Positions 1-8,896 of a stretch of DNA of 64,000 nt are shown here, piece by piece (within the stretch, counting starts at the first letter, position 1; each line of letters opens with the position of its first letter). The notes beneath the pieces are model-generated. The model saw only the letters and a program-made list of their open reading frames with translations, made no database searches and was not told the DNA's origin. The stretch comes from Pseudomonadota bacterium (GTDB taxonomy: Bacteria > Pseudomonadota > Gammaproteobacteria > Burkholderiales > JAKAFK01). The stretch lies in contig JAKAFK010000001.1 of assembly GCA_021817985.1 (NCBI GenBank), positions 113,655-177,654 of the forward strand, read 5' to 3'. The translations under genes and the position numbers were made by a program.

Positions 1-268
1 CCTTGATGGTACCCAGGTGGGAGCCATTGAGTTCCGGCATCATCGGCGGGATGGCCTCCATGGAGGTCGGGTTATCCACCTTGACTTCGATGACGGCACC
101 CGGCGCCGCATGGCTTAGCGCCTTCTTGGTCATGAGCTGAGGTCGTGGACAGGAATCACCCAGGACATCGACGACCTGACTGATGGTGTAGTGCTGATCA
201 TCGAGCGTGACCGTCCCCGCTGTCTGCGCGATCCGCTCTTCGGACTTTCTGCTGCTAAACAGGCCCAT
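1..268 (-). CDS. TusA/SirA-like sulfur carrier protein (partial, runs off window start)
   Basis: Third gene of a leftward operon; 89 codons are visible before the window edge cuts the 3' end. A polar N-terminal tail of about 25 residues precedes a TusA-type domain with CPRP at residues 40-43, matching the CPxP motif whose cysteine carries a persulfide in TusA. The ATG lies 2 bp past the stop of the upstream YeeE-like gene, so the two are probably translationally coupled. In known YeeE/YeeD (TsuA/TsuB) systems a TusA-like partner accepts sulfur imported by the membrane protein; the same job here is inferred from context. The N-terminal tail is longer than in E. coli TusA. Confidence 0.85.
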   Translation of the reverse strand, partial: MGLFSSRKSEERIAQTAGTVTLDDQHYTISQVVDVLGDSCPRPQLMTKKALSHAAPGAVIEVKVDNPTSMEAIPPMMPELNGSHLGTIK

Positions 269-270
269 GC

Positions 271-990
271 TTACGCCTCCTCTTGTAAAGATCCGCCGGC
301 CCCTGCCCCACCCGCCATCGCGGCACCGACGGCCGTTTCCGGCATCGCCGCGGGCGCCCGAGAGGACGAGGAACGCGACGTCGCGGCAGGAACCTGGCCG
401 CGCGCCTCCTGCATGGCCCGTTCCTTGCGCAAGATCGCGCGGTACAAACCGAACAACGCCGCGAATTGGACGAGGCCGAATACGATTGCCGGGATGCCGG
501 TTTTCTGCTGCAGCGTCAACGCGTCGGCAAAGCCGAACTGCAGCCCCGACAGGTTGGGTTGCCCGGTCATGGCCGCCGGCGCCGGCGGCCAATACGTGGA
601 CGACCAAACCAGCGAAAAGGCGAACATCCCGATGATCAGAAACAACAGCGCCCACAGCGCACCGATGTTGCCTTCCCCGGTCTTGACCCATGAGGACACG
701 GTGCAGGCACCTGCCAGAACCATGCCGATGCCGAACAGGAACAGTCCGATGAACTGGTTGAGCCCGACGTCGAAGCGCATGGGATTGCCATTGCCTACGG
801 TGATGAACCCGGTGAATCCAAGCGTGAGTATCATCATGCCGACCAGCAAGGCCTTGGTATTTCGATAGCTCTTGAAGAGCATCGCATCGCGCAGTGCCGC
901 CGTGTTGCACCAGCGGGAACGCTGCACCAGAACCCCCACCGTGGTGCCGAAGACAAACGCTGCCACACACTGCCCTGTCACGGTTATCAT
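271..990 (-). CDS. YeeE/YedE family sulfur transport membrane protein (half 1)
   Basis: 239-residue polytopic membrane protein of the YeeE/YedE family, whose studied members import thiosulfate. It keeps the family cysteine motifs: QRSRWC with Cys28 in the first helix region and LAGACT with Cys96, near the positions of the pathway cysteines of TsuA. E. coli YeeE is about 350 residues in one chain; here the family is represented by two shorter adjacent ORFs, this one and the gene upstream, so a functional transporter may need both. The C-terminal 60 residues are Ala/Ser/Arg-rich, probably cytosolic and disordered. It is the middle gene of the operon, with intergenic gaps of 4 and 2 bp. Confidence 0.87.
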   Translation of the reverse strand: MITVTGQCVAAFVFGTTVGVLVQRSRWCNTAALRDAMLFKSYRNTKALLVGMMILTLGFTGFITVGNGNPMRFDVGLNQFIGLFLFGIGMVLAGACTVSSWVKTGEGNIGALWALLFLIIGMFAFSLVWSSTYWPPAPAAMTGQPNLSGLQFGFADALTLQQKTGIPAIVFGLVQFAALFGLYRAILRKERAMQEARGQVPAATSRSSSSRAPAAMPETAVGAAMAGGAGAGGSLQEEA

Positions 991-994
991 GTCT

Positions 995-1489
995 CTAGGC
1001 CTCCAAAACTCTCTTGTAGATCAAACTGCCGACCCAGGCCCCCGCCACGATACCGCTCACCGCGAGATATCCGCCGAGATTCATTTCGGGGGTCAGCCCA
1101 AAAAACGTGCTGACATTGCACACGAAAGACATGCGAATCCCGATGCCCATCAGGAGCCCGCCAATGGTGATCATCACCCATTCCGAGAGATGGCGCGGCA
1201 CACGCCAGTAGAATTCTTTGCTGAGCACGGCGGCCACGAATGCACCGAAGCCCATGCCCAGGCTGATGTAGATTTTCCAATAGGCCCAGGTCGGCGTGAA
1301 CACCAGGCTCCAGAAGGGAATGCGTGCCAAGGTCTTGGCCCCTAACACGTATTTCGCGACCAGGCCGGCGATCATGGTTTCCCCGCCGCCGACCGTCCAG
1401 GCGCCCACGATCAGAAACAAGAACACGTCGAGCAGTGCGATGATCGCAAGCGCGATGATTGGATCGAGTGTCTTCTTGAACAACTCCAT
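995..1489 (-). CDS. YeeE/YedE family sulfur transport membrane protein (half 2)
   Basis: 164-residue membrane protein and first gene of the sulfur operon. The ATG at 1489 is preceded by a GGGGAG Shine-Dalgarno; the reading frame is open further upstream but has no better start. Four or five hydrophobic segments are visible. SFVCNVSTFFGL (Cys124) near the C-terminus, followed by NLGG, matches the family motif GxxCxxS/TxxxG. Together with the next gene it covers the content of a full-length YeeE in two polypeptides. It presumably acts in the inner membrane, delivering a reduced sulfur compound to the TusA-like protein. The substrate is not visible from sequence. Confidence 0.83.
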   Translation of the reverse strand: MELFKKTLDPIIALAIIALLDVFLFLIVGAWTVGGGETMIAGLVAKYVLGAKTLARIPFWSLVFTPTWAYWKIYISLGMGFGAFVAAVLSKEFYWRVPRHLSEWVMITIGGLLMGIGIRMSFVCNVSTFFGLTPEMNLGGYLAVSGIVAGAWVGSLIYKRVLEA

Positions 1490-2005
1490 GCAGGCTCCCC
1501 CCCAGGACTGTGGCCGTTGCAGCGGGCGCCCGCTCGGCGCCTGCTGCAAGGCTCTCAAGCAAATCCAATGCCACCCCGGAATACGCGTCAGCCCGATGTT
1601 GTTTTACACGTTAAACCAGGGAGATAACGACAGGAGAGCGGATCTTTCCGGCGATTGGCCTGTCCCATTCTGCATCACCGGTGTCGCAAACTGAGTCACC
1701 ACGGGAAGGAGGGGCGTGCGAAGCACGCCGATGCGACAAGCCCATAGGGATTGAGGACAGGCCGGAGGGCGCAAATCGAAGCCATCCTTCCCGGTCGCGG
1801 CGGCGAGGGGGGCGAAGCGAACGCCCGGGAGCGCGGACAAGCCCGGTGGTGGGCAAGGCCGTCGCCATCTCGTCCCCCGGCATGCGCTGGGCGGCCGCGT
1901 GCCATTGGGATGCGCCAGGACGCAACCGCACGGAATGTCCTGGGCGCCGTTCATCTGGCGGCCCCGACGGCTTGACCGAAGGGTCGAGCCGCCCTCGCCT
2001 GGTCT
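1490..2005. other. Gene-free stretch between sulfur operon and ppx
   Basis: About 0.5 kb between the 5' end of the sulfur operon and the 3' end of ppx. The AT-richer patch at about 1590-1630 (TTGTTTTACACGTTAAACCA on the plus strand) is the likeliest place for the sulfur-operon promoter. The many small ORFs here are GC-driven and have no recognisable similarity, so I call no gene. Confidence 0.5.
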
Positions 2006-3529
2006 TTAAGCGGCGCCCGCCGGAGGAGCGAACGCGAAAGAAAGGCCGACCTCCTTCCATTCCTTCGCCTCGGCCTCCAACGCCGCCTCGGTGAGCGGGT
2101 TGTTGCCCATCCACGGGCCGTCGACCTCCAGCCGCAGATCCCTTGCGCCCCGTGCCAGCACGAGGGGCGGCAAAGCAAGGTGCGTGCGACTGCGGTTGAA
2201 CAGCACGGCAAGCCGCAGTGCAATCACGGCATCCCAGTCAAGATTCTCGCTCAGCGAGACCTCGATCTTGCCCAGCTTGCCCCGTTGCGTGCGCACGAGG
2301 GCTGCCAGCCGCAGCTGCTCCTTCTTGGAGAATCCGGGCATGTCCGCATGCTCGATGATGTATGCGGAATGCTTGTGATAGCCGCTATGGGCAATGGAAA
2401 TCCCGATCTCGTGCAGGCGCGCGGCCCAGGCCAGCTGCTGGCGCACGCCGTCGCGCCCCGCCCCGCCGAGCTGTTCCAGGAATGTCAGGGCCATCGCCCC
2501 GACACGCCGCGCCTGGGCGGGATCCACGTGATAGCGCCGCATGAACTCGCTGACCGTGGTTTCACGCATGTCGTGATGATGAAAACGACCCAAGAGATCG
2601 TAGAGGACGCCTTCCCGCAGCGCGCCGCTCGCCACCAGCATCCGCTCGATGCCCAGCTCGGCGAAAATCGCCGCCATGATGGCAAATCCTCCCGGCAGGA
2701 CGGGAAGGCGATCGGCCCTCAAGCCCGGAAGCGCGAGGCGCTTGACGTCTCCGGCCTTCTCCAGCACCATGCGCAGCCGCGCCAATCCGTCCGCCGTGAT
2801 GCCCGTATCGGCGTCGCCGCCCCCCTGCAAGATATCCTCCAGGGCCCGCGCCGTCCCTGAGGAGCCGATCGCCTCCTGCCAGCGATCCGCCGAGAAATCG
2901 GCCTTGATGGCCTGCACTTCCATGCGCGCGGCGATTTCCGCCCGGCGCAGGCTTTCCCGAGTGATCCGACCGTCGGGAAAGAAGCGCCGGGAATAGCTCA
3001 CGCACCCCATGTAAAGGCTTTCCATCTTCCGCGGCACGAGGCCGGTGCCGATGATGCATTCGGTCGACCCGCCGCCGATGTCGATGACGAGGCGCCGCAG
3101 GGGCGATGGCGGCAAGCTGTGGACAACCCCCAGGTGGATGAGGCGCGCCTCTTCGCGACCGGCGATCACGTCGATGGGGAATCCGAGCGCCTCCTCGGCC
3201 CGCTGCAGAAAAGCCGGCGCGTTCTTGGCCACCCGCAAGGTATTGGTGCCCACCGCACGAACGGCATCTGCCGGCAGGCCCCGCAGGCGTTCGCCGAAGC
3301 GCTTGAGGCATTCGATTCCCCGCGCCTGGGAAGCGCTATCCAGCAGTTTCTCCGGCGTCAGGCCTTCGGCCATGCGCACGGCCTCGCGCAGGGAGTCGAG
3401 GGGATAGAGTTGGTCCTGAACGACCCGAGCCACTTGCAGCCGAAAACTGTTGGACCCGAGGTCTACTGCGGCGATGGTCGAATATTCCTGCATGAAACGG
3501 GTACGTTCCGCTATGGCGCCAACCGGCAT
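2006..3529 (-). CDS. ppx: Exopolyphosphatase / guanosine pentaphosphate phosphohydrolase
   Basis: 507-residue Ppx/GppA phosphatase, close in length to E. coli Ppx (513). It releases phosphate from polyphosphate ends, or from pppGpp in GppA. Actin/Hsp70-like ATPase motifs are in place: DLGSNSFR at residues 23-30, the catalytic Glu in GREEARL at 124-130, and DIGGGSTE at 150-157. The C-terminal HD-like domain shows HEIGISIAHSGYHKHSAY at roughly 380-400, as in long-form Ppx rather than short PPX2 proteins. The ATG at 3529 follows TTGAG; a second in-frame Met is at residue 13. Divergently transcribed from the methyltransferase to the right. Ppx and GppA cannot be separated by motif alone, but overall similarity and the LPGL and GALREGVLY motifs favour Ppx. 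Confidence 0.93.
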   Translation of the reverse strand: MPVGAIAERTRFMQEYSTIAAVDLGSNSFRLQVARVVQDQLYPLDSLREAVRMAEGLTPEKLLDSASQARGIECLKRFGERLRGLPADAVRAVGTNTLRVAKNAPAFLQRAEEALGFPIDVIAGREEARLIHLGVVHSLPPSPLRRLVIDIGGGSTECIIGTGLVPRKMESLYMGCVSYSRRFFPDGRITRESLRRAEIAARMEVQAIKADFSADRWQEAIGSSGTARALEDILQGGGDADTGITADGLARLRMVLEKAGDVKRLALPGLRADRLPVLPGGFAIMAAIFAELGIERMLVASGALREGVLYDLLGRFHHHDMRETTVSEFMRRYHVDPAQARRVGAMALTFLEQLGGAGRDGVRQQLAWAARLHEIGISIAHSGYHKHSAYIIEHADMPGFSKKEQLRLAALVRTQRGKLGKIEVSLSENLDWDAVIALRLAVLFNRSRTHLALPPLVLARGARDLRLEVDGPWMGNNPLTEAALEAEAKEWKEVGLSFAFAPPAGAA

Positions 3530-3655
3530 TTTATCTCAAGTTTACTGCACCGGGATTTCTGTGCGCGCGCTCCCCGGGCCATTCATTGCCGCACACGTCA
3601 TTCGGTGGCGGGTCGGCTTGCCAGGTTTGCCCAGGATCGCTAAAGTGTCGTCTCC

Positions 3656-4621
3656 ATGTCCTCACCGCAGCCCCCCTTGAACACCGATTTCCCAGCCTTC
3701 GGCAACCGCCTGCGCAAGAATTGGAAGCACCTGCGCCGATGGGCGCAGCGAGAAGGCGTGACGTGCTTTCGCGTCTATGAGCGCGACATCCCTCAATTCC
3801 CCCTCGCCGTGGACTATTACGAAGGGCGGGTGCACCTGCAAGAGTTCGACACCGGGTGGGTGCATACAGAAGGCGGCCACGACACATGGGTCGCCGGGGC
3901 CATGGATATCGTCGGCGAGATCCTGCAGGTTTCCCCCACGGCGATTCATTACAAGCGCCGGGAGCGCCAGCGGGGCATGGCCCAATACGGCAAGACCGGA
4001 AGGTCACCGGACGAATTCATCGTACACGAAGGCGGCTACCGCTTCCTGGTCGATCTGGGCCGCTATCTGGACACGGGTCTGTTCCTGGATCACCGCATGA
4101 CACGCCGCCTGGTCGGAGAACGCGCACAGGACAAACGGGTGCTCAACCTCTTCGCCTACACCGCAAGCTTCACCGTCTATGCCAGCGGCGGTCATGCGCG
4201 AAGCTCGGTCAGCGTCGACCTGTCCAACACCTACCAGGAATGGGCGCGCCGCAACCTCTTGCTCAATGGCGCGGATCTGACGCGCCATCGGCTGGTCAGA
4301 TCCGACGTGTTCGCGTTCCTGCGCGAGGCGGTGGCCCACGGCGAGCAGTACGACCTGATCGTGATAGATCCGCCCACCTTCTCAAATTCCAAGAAAATGC
4401 AGGGCACGCTCGACATCCAGCGCGATCACGTGGCATTGATTCAACAATGTCTGCGTCTGCTCGCCCCGGAAGGCGAGCTCTTCTTCTCGACCAACCTCCG
4501 CTCCTTCGAGCTCGACGCCGACGCCTTCTCAAACGGTTCGCTCACGGACATTTCCGCGCGAACGGTACCCGAAGACTTCCGCAACAAGCGGATCCACCGT
4601 TGCTGGCATTTCCGTACGTGA
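3656..4621 (+). CDS. Stand-alone RlmK-type 23S rRNA m7G methyltransferase
   Basis: 321-residue class I SAM methyltransferase matching the C-terminal (RlmK) half of E. coli RlmKL, which makes m7G2069 in 23S rRNA. The N-terminal substrate-binding region begins NRLRKNWKHLRRWAQREG (17-34), followed by CFRVYERDIPQF. The SAM fold has NLFAYTASF (164-172), an acidic SVDLS after beta2, and the catalytic-loop motif DPPTFSNSKK at 238-247, diagnostic for this family. In E. coli the domain is fused to RlmL (m2G2445); here there is no THUMP or RlmL part, so this is a separate-gene version. Start ATG at 3656 has only a weak ribosome-binding site. It shares a 126-bp divergent promoter region with ppx and converges on the pseudouridine synthase. 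Confidence 0.88.
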   Translation: MSSPQPPLNTDFPAFGNRLRKNWKHLRRWAQREGVTCFRVYERDIPQFPLAVDYYEGRVHLQEFDTGWVHTEGGHDTWVAGAMDIVGEILQVSPTAIHYKRRERQRGMAQYGKTGRSPDEFIVHEGGYRFLVDLGRYLDTGLFLDHRMTRRLVGERAQDKRVLNLFAYTASFTVYASGGHARSSVSVDLSNTYQEWARRNLLLNGADLTRHRLVRSDVFAFLREAVAHGEQYDLIVIDPPTFSNSKKMQGTLDIQRDHVALIQQCLRLLAPEGELFFSTNLRSFELDADAFSNGSLTDISARTVPEDFRNKRIHRCWHFRT

Positions 4622-4622
4622 G

Positions 4623-5399
4623 CTAAAAGTGCTCCCCCGGGGCCAAGTACCGCCAGCGGCCCACCGGAAGATCCCCCAGCTTGACGCGGCCGATGCGAAT
4701 GCGCTTCAAGCCGGTCACGCGCAGCCCAACGAGTTCGCACATGCGGCGGATCTGGCGCTTGCGCCCCTCCTGAAGAACAAAACGCAGCTGGTCTTCATTT
4801 TGCCAGCGCACCCGAGCACGCTTAAGCGGAACACCATCCAGGGCCAAGCCATGGTTGAGCAGTTGGAGTCCGCTCGCATCCAGCCGCCCGTCCACCCGCA
4901 CCAGATACTCCTTCTCAATCTGCGAATCGGCTCCAATCAAGGTCTTGGCGATGCGCCCGTCCTGCGTGAGCACCAACAGGCCTTGCGAATCGATATCGAG
5001 ACGCCCGGCGGGCGCGAGACCTCGCAGGTGCGAGGGATCGAAGCGTGCGCGCCGAGCGTCCGAGACATCCTGGGACTGGGCGGCAATGAGGGAAACCGCT
5101 GGCCGATAGCCGTCCTCGGCTTGTCCGGAGACGACGCCCACCGGCTTGTTGAGAAGTATCGTCACCCGCCCCGCCTGTTGCGCACGGGCACCCCCGGTCA
5201 GCGTGATGGTGCTTCCCGGGTCCACTTTCGTCCCCAAGGTGTTCACCAGGATGCCGTCGACGCGCACCCAGCCCCGCTCGATATAGGCATCCGCCTCGCG
5301 GCGTGAACACAGTCCACGCGCCGACATCAGCTTGGATAGACGAATTTTCTCCGGCACTTTGACGATCGGCGAAGACAAGAAGAAACGCCCCCAGGGCAC
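4623..5399 (-). CDS. rluF: RluF-type 23S rRNA pseudouridine synthase with S4 domain
   Basis: About 258 residues. An N-terminal S4 RNA-binding domain ([19 protein letters not shown]) is followed by a RsuA/RluB/RluE/RluF catalytic domain with the active-site Asp in [11 protein letters not shown], the LNKPVG motif and [13 protein letters not shown] near the C-terminus. The [11 protein letters not shown] and [10 protein letters not shown] stretches resemble E. coli RluF (pseudouridine 2604) more than RluB. I chose GTG at 5399 because GAGGGG sits 6 nt upstream; the frame is open to an ATG at 5513, which would add a low-complexity Arg/Gly tail, and a TTG lies nearer the S4 domain. It ends 2 bp from the convergent RlmK-type gene, pairing two rRNA modification genes tail to tail. 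Confidence 0.87.
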   Translation of the reverse strand: MPWGRFFLSSPIVKVPEKIRLSKLMSARGLCSRREADAYIERGWVRVDGILVNTLGTKVDPGSTITLTGGARAQQAGRVTILLNKPVGVVSGQAEDGYRPAVSLIAAQSQDVSDARRARFDPSHLRGLAPAGRLDIDSQGLLVLTQDGRIAKTLIGADSQIEKEYLVRVDGRLDASGLQLLNHGLALDGVPLKRARVRWQNEDQLRFVLQEGRKRQIRRMCELVGLRVTGLKRIRIGRVKLGDLPVGRWRYLAPGEHF

Positions 5400-5519
5400 G
5401 ATAGCCCCTCGTGAGAACGCACCGCCGCCGATGCTACCACGAATCGGACGGCGGCGCGATTCGGCGCCCCTCCGGCCGAGCCTTGCCGCGATGGGCCAAG
5501 CCGGCGCATTCAAGCATGC

Positions 5520-5548
5520 ATGACCGGGCTGGCCATTCCTGCTACACT
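5520..5548 (+). promoter_or_regulatory. Putative sigma70 promoter of the PAS-GGDEF-EAL gene
   Basis: ATGACC (5520-5525) and TACACT (5543-5548) are separated by 17 bp and lie 44 bp before the start codon, a fair sigma70 match. The -10 hexamer sits inside an inverted repeat (CCATTCC at 5533-5539, GGAATGG at 5554-5560) that could serve as an operator. Confidence 0.4.
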
Positions 5549-5591
5549 ATTCGGGAATGGGAATCATAACAATAAATAAGAAGAACTGGGG

Positions 5592-8036
5592 ATGGAAACG
5601 ACAACACACGGTGAGCTTGAAGCGCATTTGTGCGCGGTCCTTGATGCCCTGCCCTATCCGTTCTATCTCGCCCGGGGCAACGAACCCACTCGAATTCAGT
5701 GGATCAATCGGTGTGCGGCCGAGACGTTCGGCGCCCCCTCCAGGGGACCTGAACTCGCACGTTTCCTGAGCGAACACCTGCATGCGCACGACACGGTTCA
5801 AGGGACGCCCCACGCCGATCGGTCGGAACGGGCCTGCCGCCGGGAATATAGTCTCTGCCAGGACGGCGCCCACTGGCTCGCCGTGAGCGATGAATTGTGC
5901 TGGCGGGCCACCGATGAAGACGGTCTGTCGATCGGCACATGGTCGGTCGCCTCGCCGGCCGCACCGCTCACCGGCCTGGAACACCCGGAAATCCGCATCG
6001 AGCAGATCCTCGATGCCATTTCCGCTCCCGTGTTCTACAAGGATGACTCAGGCCGCTACCTCGGATGCAACAGGGCCTTCGAACACTTCCTGCGGTTGCC
6101 GCGAGAGCAAATCACCGGCAAGACAGTCTACGACATCGCGCCAGCGGAGCTGGCGGACGTCTATCACCGGGCGGATCAAGCACTGTGCCGCGACGGCGGT
6201 ATCCAGACCTATGAATCGAGCGTCCTGGATGCGAACGGCGTCAGGCGTTCCGTCATCTTTCACAAGGGAACCTTCTCGCGCGCGGACGGCCGCCTCGGGG
6301 GCTTGGTGGGCGTCATCCTCGACATCTCCGAGCGCAAGCGGATCGAGGAGCAGTTCCGTCTGGCGGCAAGCGCTCTCGAGAATATGGCCGAAGGGGTCAT
6401 CGTCACCGACGCGAGCCTGCGGACCGTCTTCGTCAACAAGGCCTTCGCTCGAATCACGGGATTCGCCTTTCACGACGTCGTCGGAACGCCTCCCCGCTTT
6501 CTCACCTCCGGCGCCCATCCGCGCCGATTCTACAAGAAAATGTGGAAAGCGCTGAAGGAAGACGGCCACTGGCAGGGCGAGATCGAGGACCGGCGAAAAA
6601 GCGGACAGACCTATCCCGGTCTCTTAAGCGTGAGCGCCGTCCTCGATGAGGCCGGGCGTCCGACCCATTTTGTTGCTGTCTTCAACGACATCTCGACGCA
6701 AAAGCAGTACGAGGCGCGCCTGGAATTTCTCGCGCATCACGATACGCTGACCGGCCTGCACAATCGCAGCCACTTCCAGCAGCGCCTCGAGGAGGCGATC
6801 GCACGCGCGCATCGCAACGGCCGCGAGGTGGCCGTGCTGTTCATCGATCTGGACGGCTTCAAAACCGTCAACGATTCCTTGGGGCACCCTGTCGGCGACC
6901 AACTGCTGCGGGCGATCGCCGAGCGGATCAGGGGCAGCGTGCGAGAAAGCGATCTGGTCGCTCGATTTGGCGGCGATGAGTTCGCCGTCCTGCTGGATGG
7001 CCATCCTGATACGCAGGGTCCTTCCGTGGTCGCCCAGAAACTGATCGACGCCCTGCGCACGCCCATGCTGATCGCGGGACAAGAGCTGTATGTCACCGCG
7101 AGCATCGGCATCAGCTGCTACCCCCGGGACGGGCACAGCATGGCCGCGTTGATCAAGCATGCCGACGTCGCGATGTACCGCGCCAAGGCCCGCGGCAAGA
7201 ACGGCTACCATGTGTTCTCGGCGGAGCTCAATGTGCGCGCCTTCGAGACCCTGCGCCTCGCAAGCCACCTCCATCGCGCGTTGGAGCGTGAGGAACTCGT
7301 GGTGGCCTATCAGCCGCAAATCGATCTTGCCACCGGCAGACTCATCGGCGTCGAGGCGCTCGTGCGATGGCGACACCCGCAGATTGGGCTCATTCCTCCA
7401 GCACGATTCATTCCTCTCGCCGAGCAGACCGGCATGATCCTGCCGATTGGCGAATGGGTCCTGGAAACCGCCTGCCGGGACGCCAAAGCGCTGGGCCTGT
7501 CGACGGACATGCGCGTGCACGTGGCGGTCAACTTGTCCGCGCGGCAACTCCTGCAAGACGACCTGGCTTCCCGCGTCGAACAGATTCTGGCACGCGCCGA
7601 ATTCGATGCCGCACGCCTCGAACTGGAGATCACGGAGAGCATGGTCATCCACGATCCGGATGCGGCCCGGAAAACGCTCGGGGCACTCAAAGAGATCGGG
7701 GTCTCGCTGGCCATGGACGACTTTGGGACGGGATCCTCGTCATTGAGCCATCTGCGCCGCTTCCCCATCGATTGCCTGAAGATCGACCGATGTTTCATCA
7801 CGGGCCTGTCGCGCGATCCGGATGACGAAGCCATCGTCCGGGCGATCATCGCCATGACCAAGAGCCTCAAGCTGCGCACGATCGCGGAAGGCATCGAAAC
7901 CCCGGAACAGGAAACCTTTCTCGCCCAGGCCGGCTGCGAAGCCGGACAAGGCTTCTTCCTCGCCGCCCCGATGGGCATCGGACAAGTCGCCCGATGGATG
8001 CCGGCCCGGGGCTGCCCGGCCGGTCCGTCGGCATAG
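5592..8036 (+). CDS. PAS-GGDEF-EAL cyclic di-GMP signalling protein
   Basis: 814 residues, predicted cytosolic because no membrane segments are seen. Order: a divergent PAS-like region (about 10-110), PAS 2 (about 137-250, YKDDSGRYLGCNRAFEHF), PAS 3 with PAC (about 258-375), GGDEF (about 385-545) and EAL (about 560-805). The GGDEF motif is intact (RFGGDEF, core at 460-464), so cyclase activity is possible. The EAL domain keeps EALVRW (588-593), ELEITESM, MDDFGTG (708-714), LKIDRCFI and the final QGFF, consistent with an active c-di-GMP phosphodiesterase. No RxxD inhibitory site is obvious before GGDEF. The PAS domains probably sense a ligand, redox state or protein partner. A monocistronic unit ending in a hairpin shared with the convergent ankyrin gene. 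Which activity dominates cannot be read from sequence. Confidence 0.92.
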   Translation: METTTHGELEAHLCAVLDALPYPFYLARGNEPTRIQWINRCAAETFGAPSRGPELARFLSEHLHAHDTVQGTPHADRSERACRREYSLCQDGAHWLAVSDELCWRATDEDGLSIGTWSVASPAAPLTGLEHPEIRIEQILDAISAPVFYKDDSGRYLGCNRAFEHFLRLPREQITGKTVYDIAPAELADVYHRADQALCRDGGIQTYESSVLDANGVRRSVIFHKGTFSRADGRLGGLVGVILDISERKRIEEQFRLAASALENMAEGVIVTDASLRTVFVNKAFARITGFAFHDVVGTPPRFLTSGAHPRRFYKKMWKALKEDGHWQGEIEDRRKSGQTYPGLLSVSAVLDEAGRPTHFVAVFNDISTQKQYEARLEFLAHHDTLTGLHNRSHFQQRLEEAIARAHRNGREVAVLFIDLDGFKTVNDSLGHPVGDQLLRAIAERIRGSVRESDLVARFGGDEFAVLLDGHPDTQGPSVVAQKLIDALRTPMLIAGQELYVTASIGISCYPRDGHSMAALIKHADVAMYRAKARGKNGYHVFSAELNVRAFETLRLASHLHRALEREELVVAYQPQIDLATGRLIGVEALVRWRHPQIGLIPPARFIPLAEQTGMILPIGEWVLETACRDAKALGLSTDMRVHVAVNLSARQLLQDDLASRVEQILARAEFDAARLELEITESMVIHDPDAARKTLGALKEIGVSLAMDDFGTGSSSLSHLRRFPIDCLKIDRCFITGLSRDPDDEAIVRAIIAMTKSLKLRTIAEGIETPEQETFLAQAGCEAGQGFFLAAPMGIGQVARWMPARGCPAGPSA

Positions 8037-8041
8037 GGAAA

Positions 8042-8069
8042 CGCGGCGCGCATCGGTGGGCGCGCCGCG
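8042..8069. terminator. GC-rich hairpin between convergent genes
   Basis: A perfect 10-bp stem (CGCGGCGCGC / GCGCGCCGCG) with an 8-nt loop sits between the EAL gene stop and the end of the ankyrin gene. There is no T-run, so it is either a weak bidirectional terminator or a 3'-end stabiliser. Confidence 0.45.
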
Positions 8070-8104
8070 CGGCGACTCGGGGACCGCTCCGCCGAGAACG
8101 CGGC

Positions 8105-8686
8105 TCAGTGAACCTCTTTGCGGACGAAATTGACGACCCGCGCGCCCCCTTGGGCGTTGGCGCCGGTCGAGCATGCCCCGTCGGTCTCGGGTGTCAATCC
8201 GCTCGCCTCATGCAACAGATTGATCACATCCACCCAGTACCGTTCCTTGGCCATCTGCAAGGCCGTTCGCCCAGCCTCGTTCACGGCCCTTGGATCAGCC
8301 CCCGCCGCGAGCAAGACCTCGCATACGGCGCCTTCCCCGCCCCCCGCTGCCAGCATGAGCGGCGTGATCCCGAAATAGATCGTCGCGTTGGGGTTGGCGC
8401 CCGCATCCACCAGCGCCTGCACGACGTGCGCAAAGCCGGTATCGAGCTCATGGTTGTAAGACGCCTTGAACAAGGCCGTCCACCCGTTCGCATCCACCGC
8501 ATCGACGAGGGCGCCGGCCTCAAGCAGGGCGCGGACGACGTCCACATGCCCCTGGCGTGCGGCCGCCATCAGCGGGGTATCCCCGTCCTCGCCGGCCCAG
8601 TTGGGATCGGCACCTGCCGCAAGCAGGGCCTGTACGGTCTCGGTTCCGCCGGCAAGCGCGGCGGCATGAAGTTCTGCGGACATCAT
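8105..8686 (-). CDS. Ankyrin repeat protein
   Basis: 193 residues composed of about five ankyrin repeats, with the TPLMAAARQGHVDVVRALLEAGA-type consensus visible from residue 5 to about 165 (ADPNWAGEDGDTPL, VDAVDANGWTAL, ANPNATIYFGITPL, ADPRAVNEAGRTAL). There is no signal peptide and no enzymatic domain, so it is probably a cytosolic protein-protein interaction module. The 28-residue tail after the repeats is Gly/Thr/Ala-rich. A second Met follows the first (MMSAE). It stands alone and points towards the c-di-GMP gene; no partner is evident. Confidence 0.87.
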   Translation of the reverse strand: MMSAELHAAALAGGTETVQALLAAGADPNWAGEDGDTPLMAAARQGHVDVVRALLEAGALVDAVDANGWTALFKASYNHELDTGFAHVVQALVDAGANPNATIYFGITPLMLAAGGGEGAVCEVLLAAGADPRAVNEAGRTALQMAKERYWVDVINLLHEASGLTPETDGACSTGANAQGGARVVNFVRKEVH

Positions 8687-8896
8687 CGCCCTCCTGTTGG
8701 TAATACTGGACCATTCTAATCAACTATTCCGCATTTTGGGAAGTGCTTTTATTCGGCGCACCGCGGCAGTGCCCTCGCGGTTGCCTCAAACCTGGCGCGC
8801 GCATCCCCGGCAAGCCGTGCCAGACGGCATTTCCATGCGGACCCGCCACGGGAACGATTAGCGTATGTATAGCAGACGATGCATCGCCAGGAAGGC

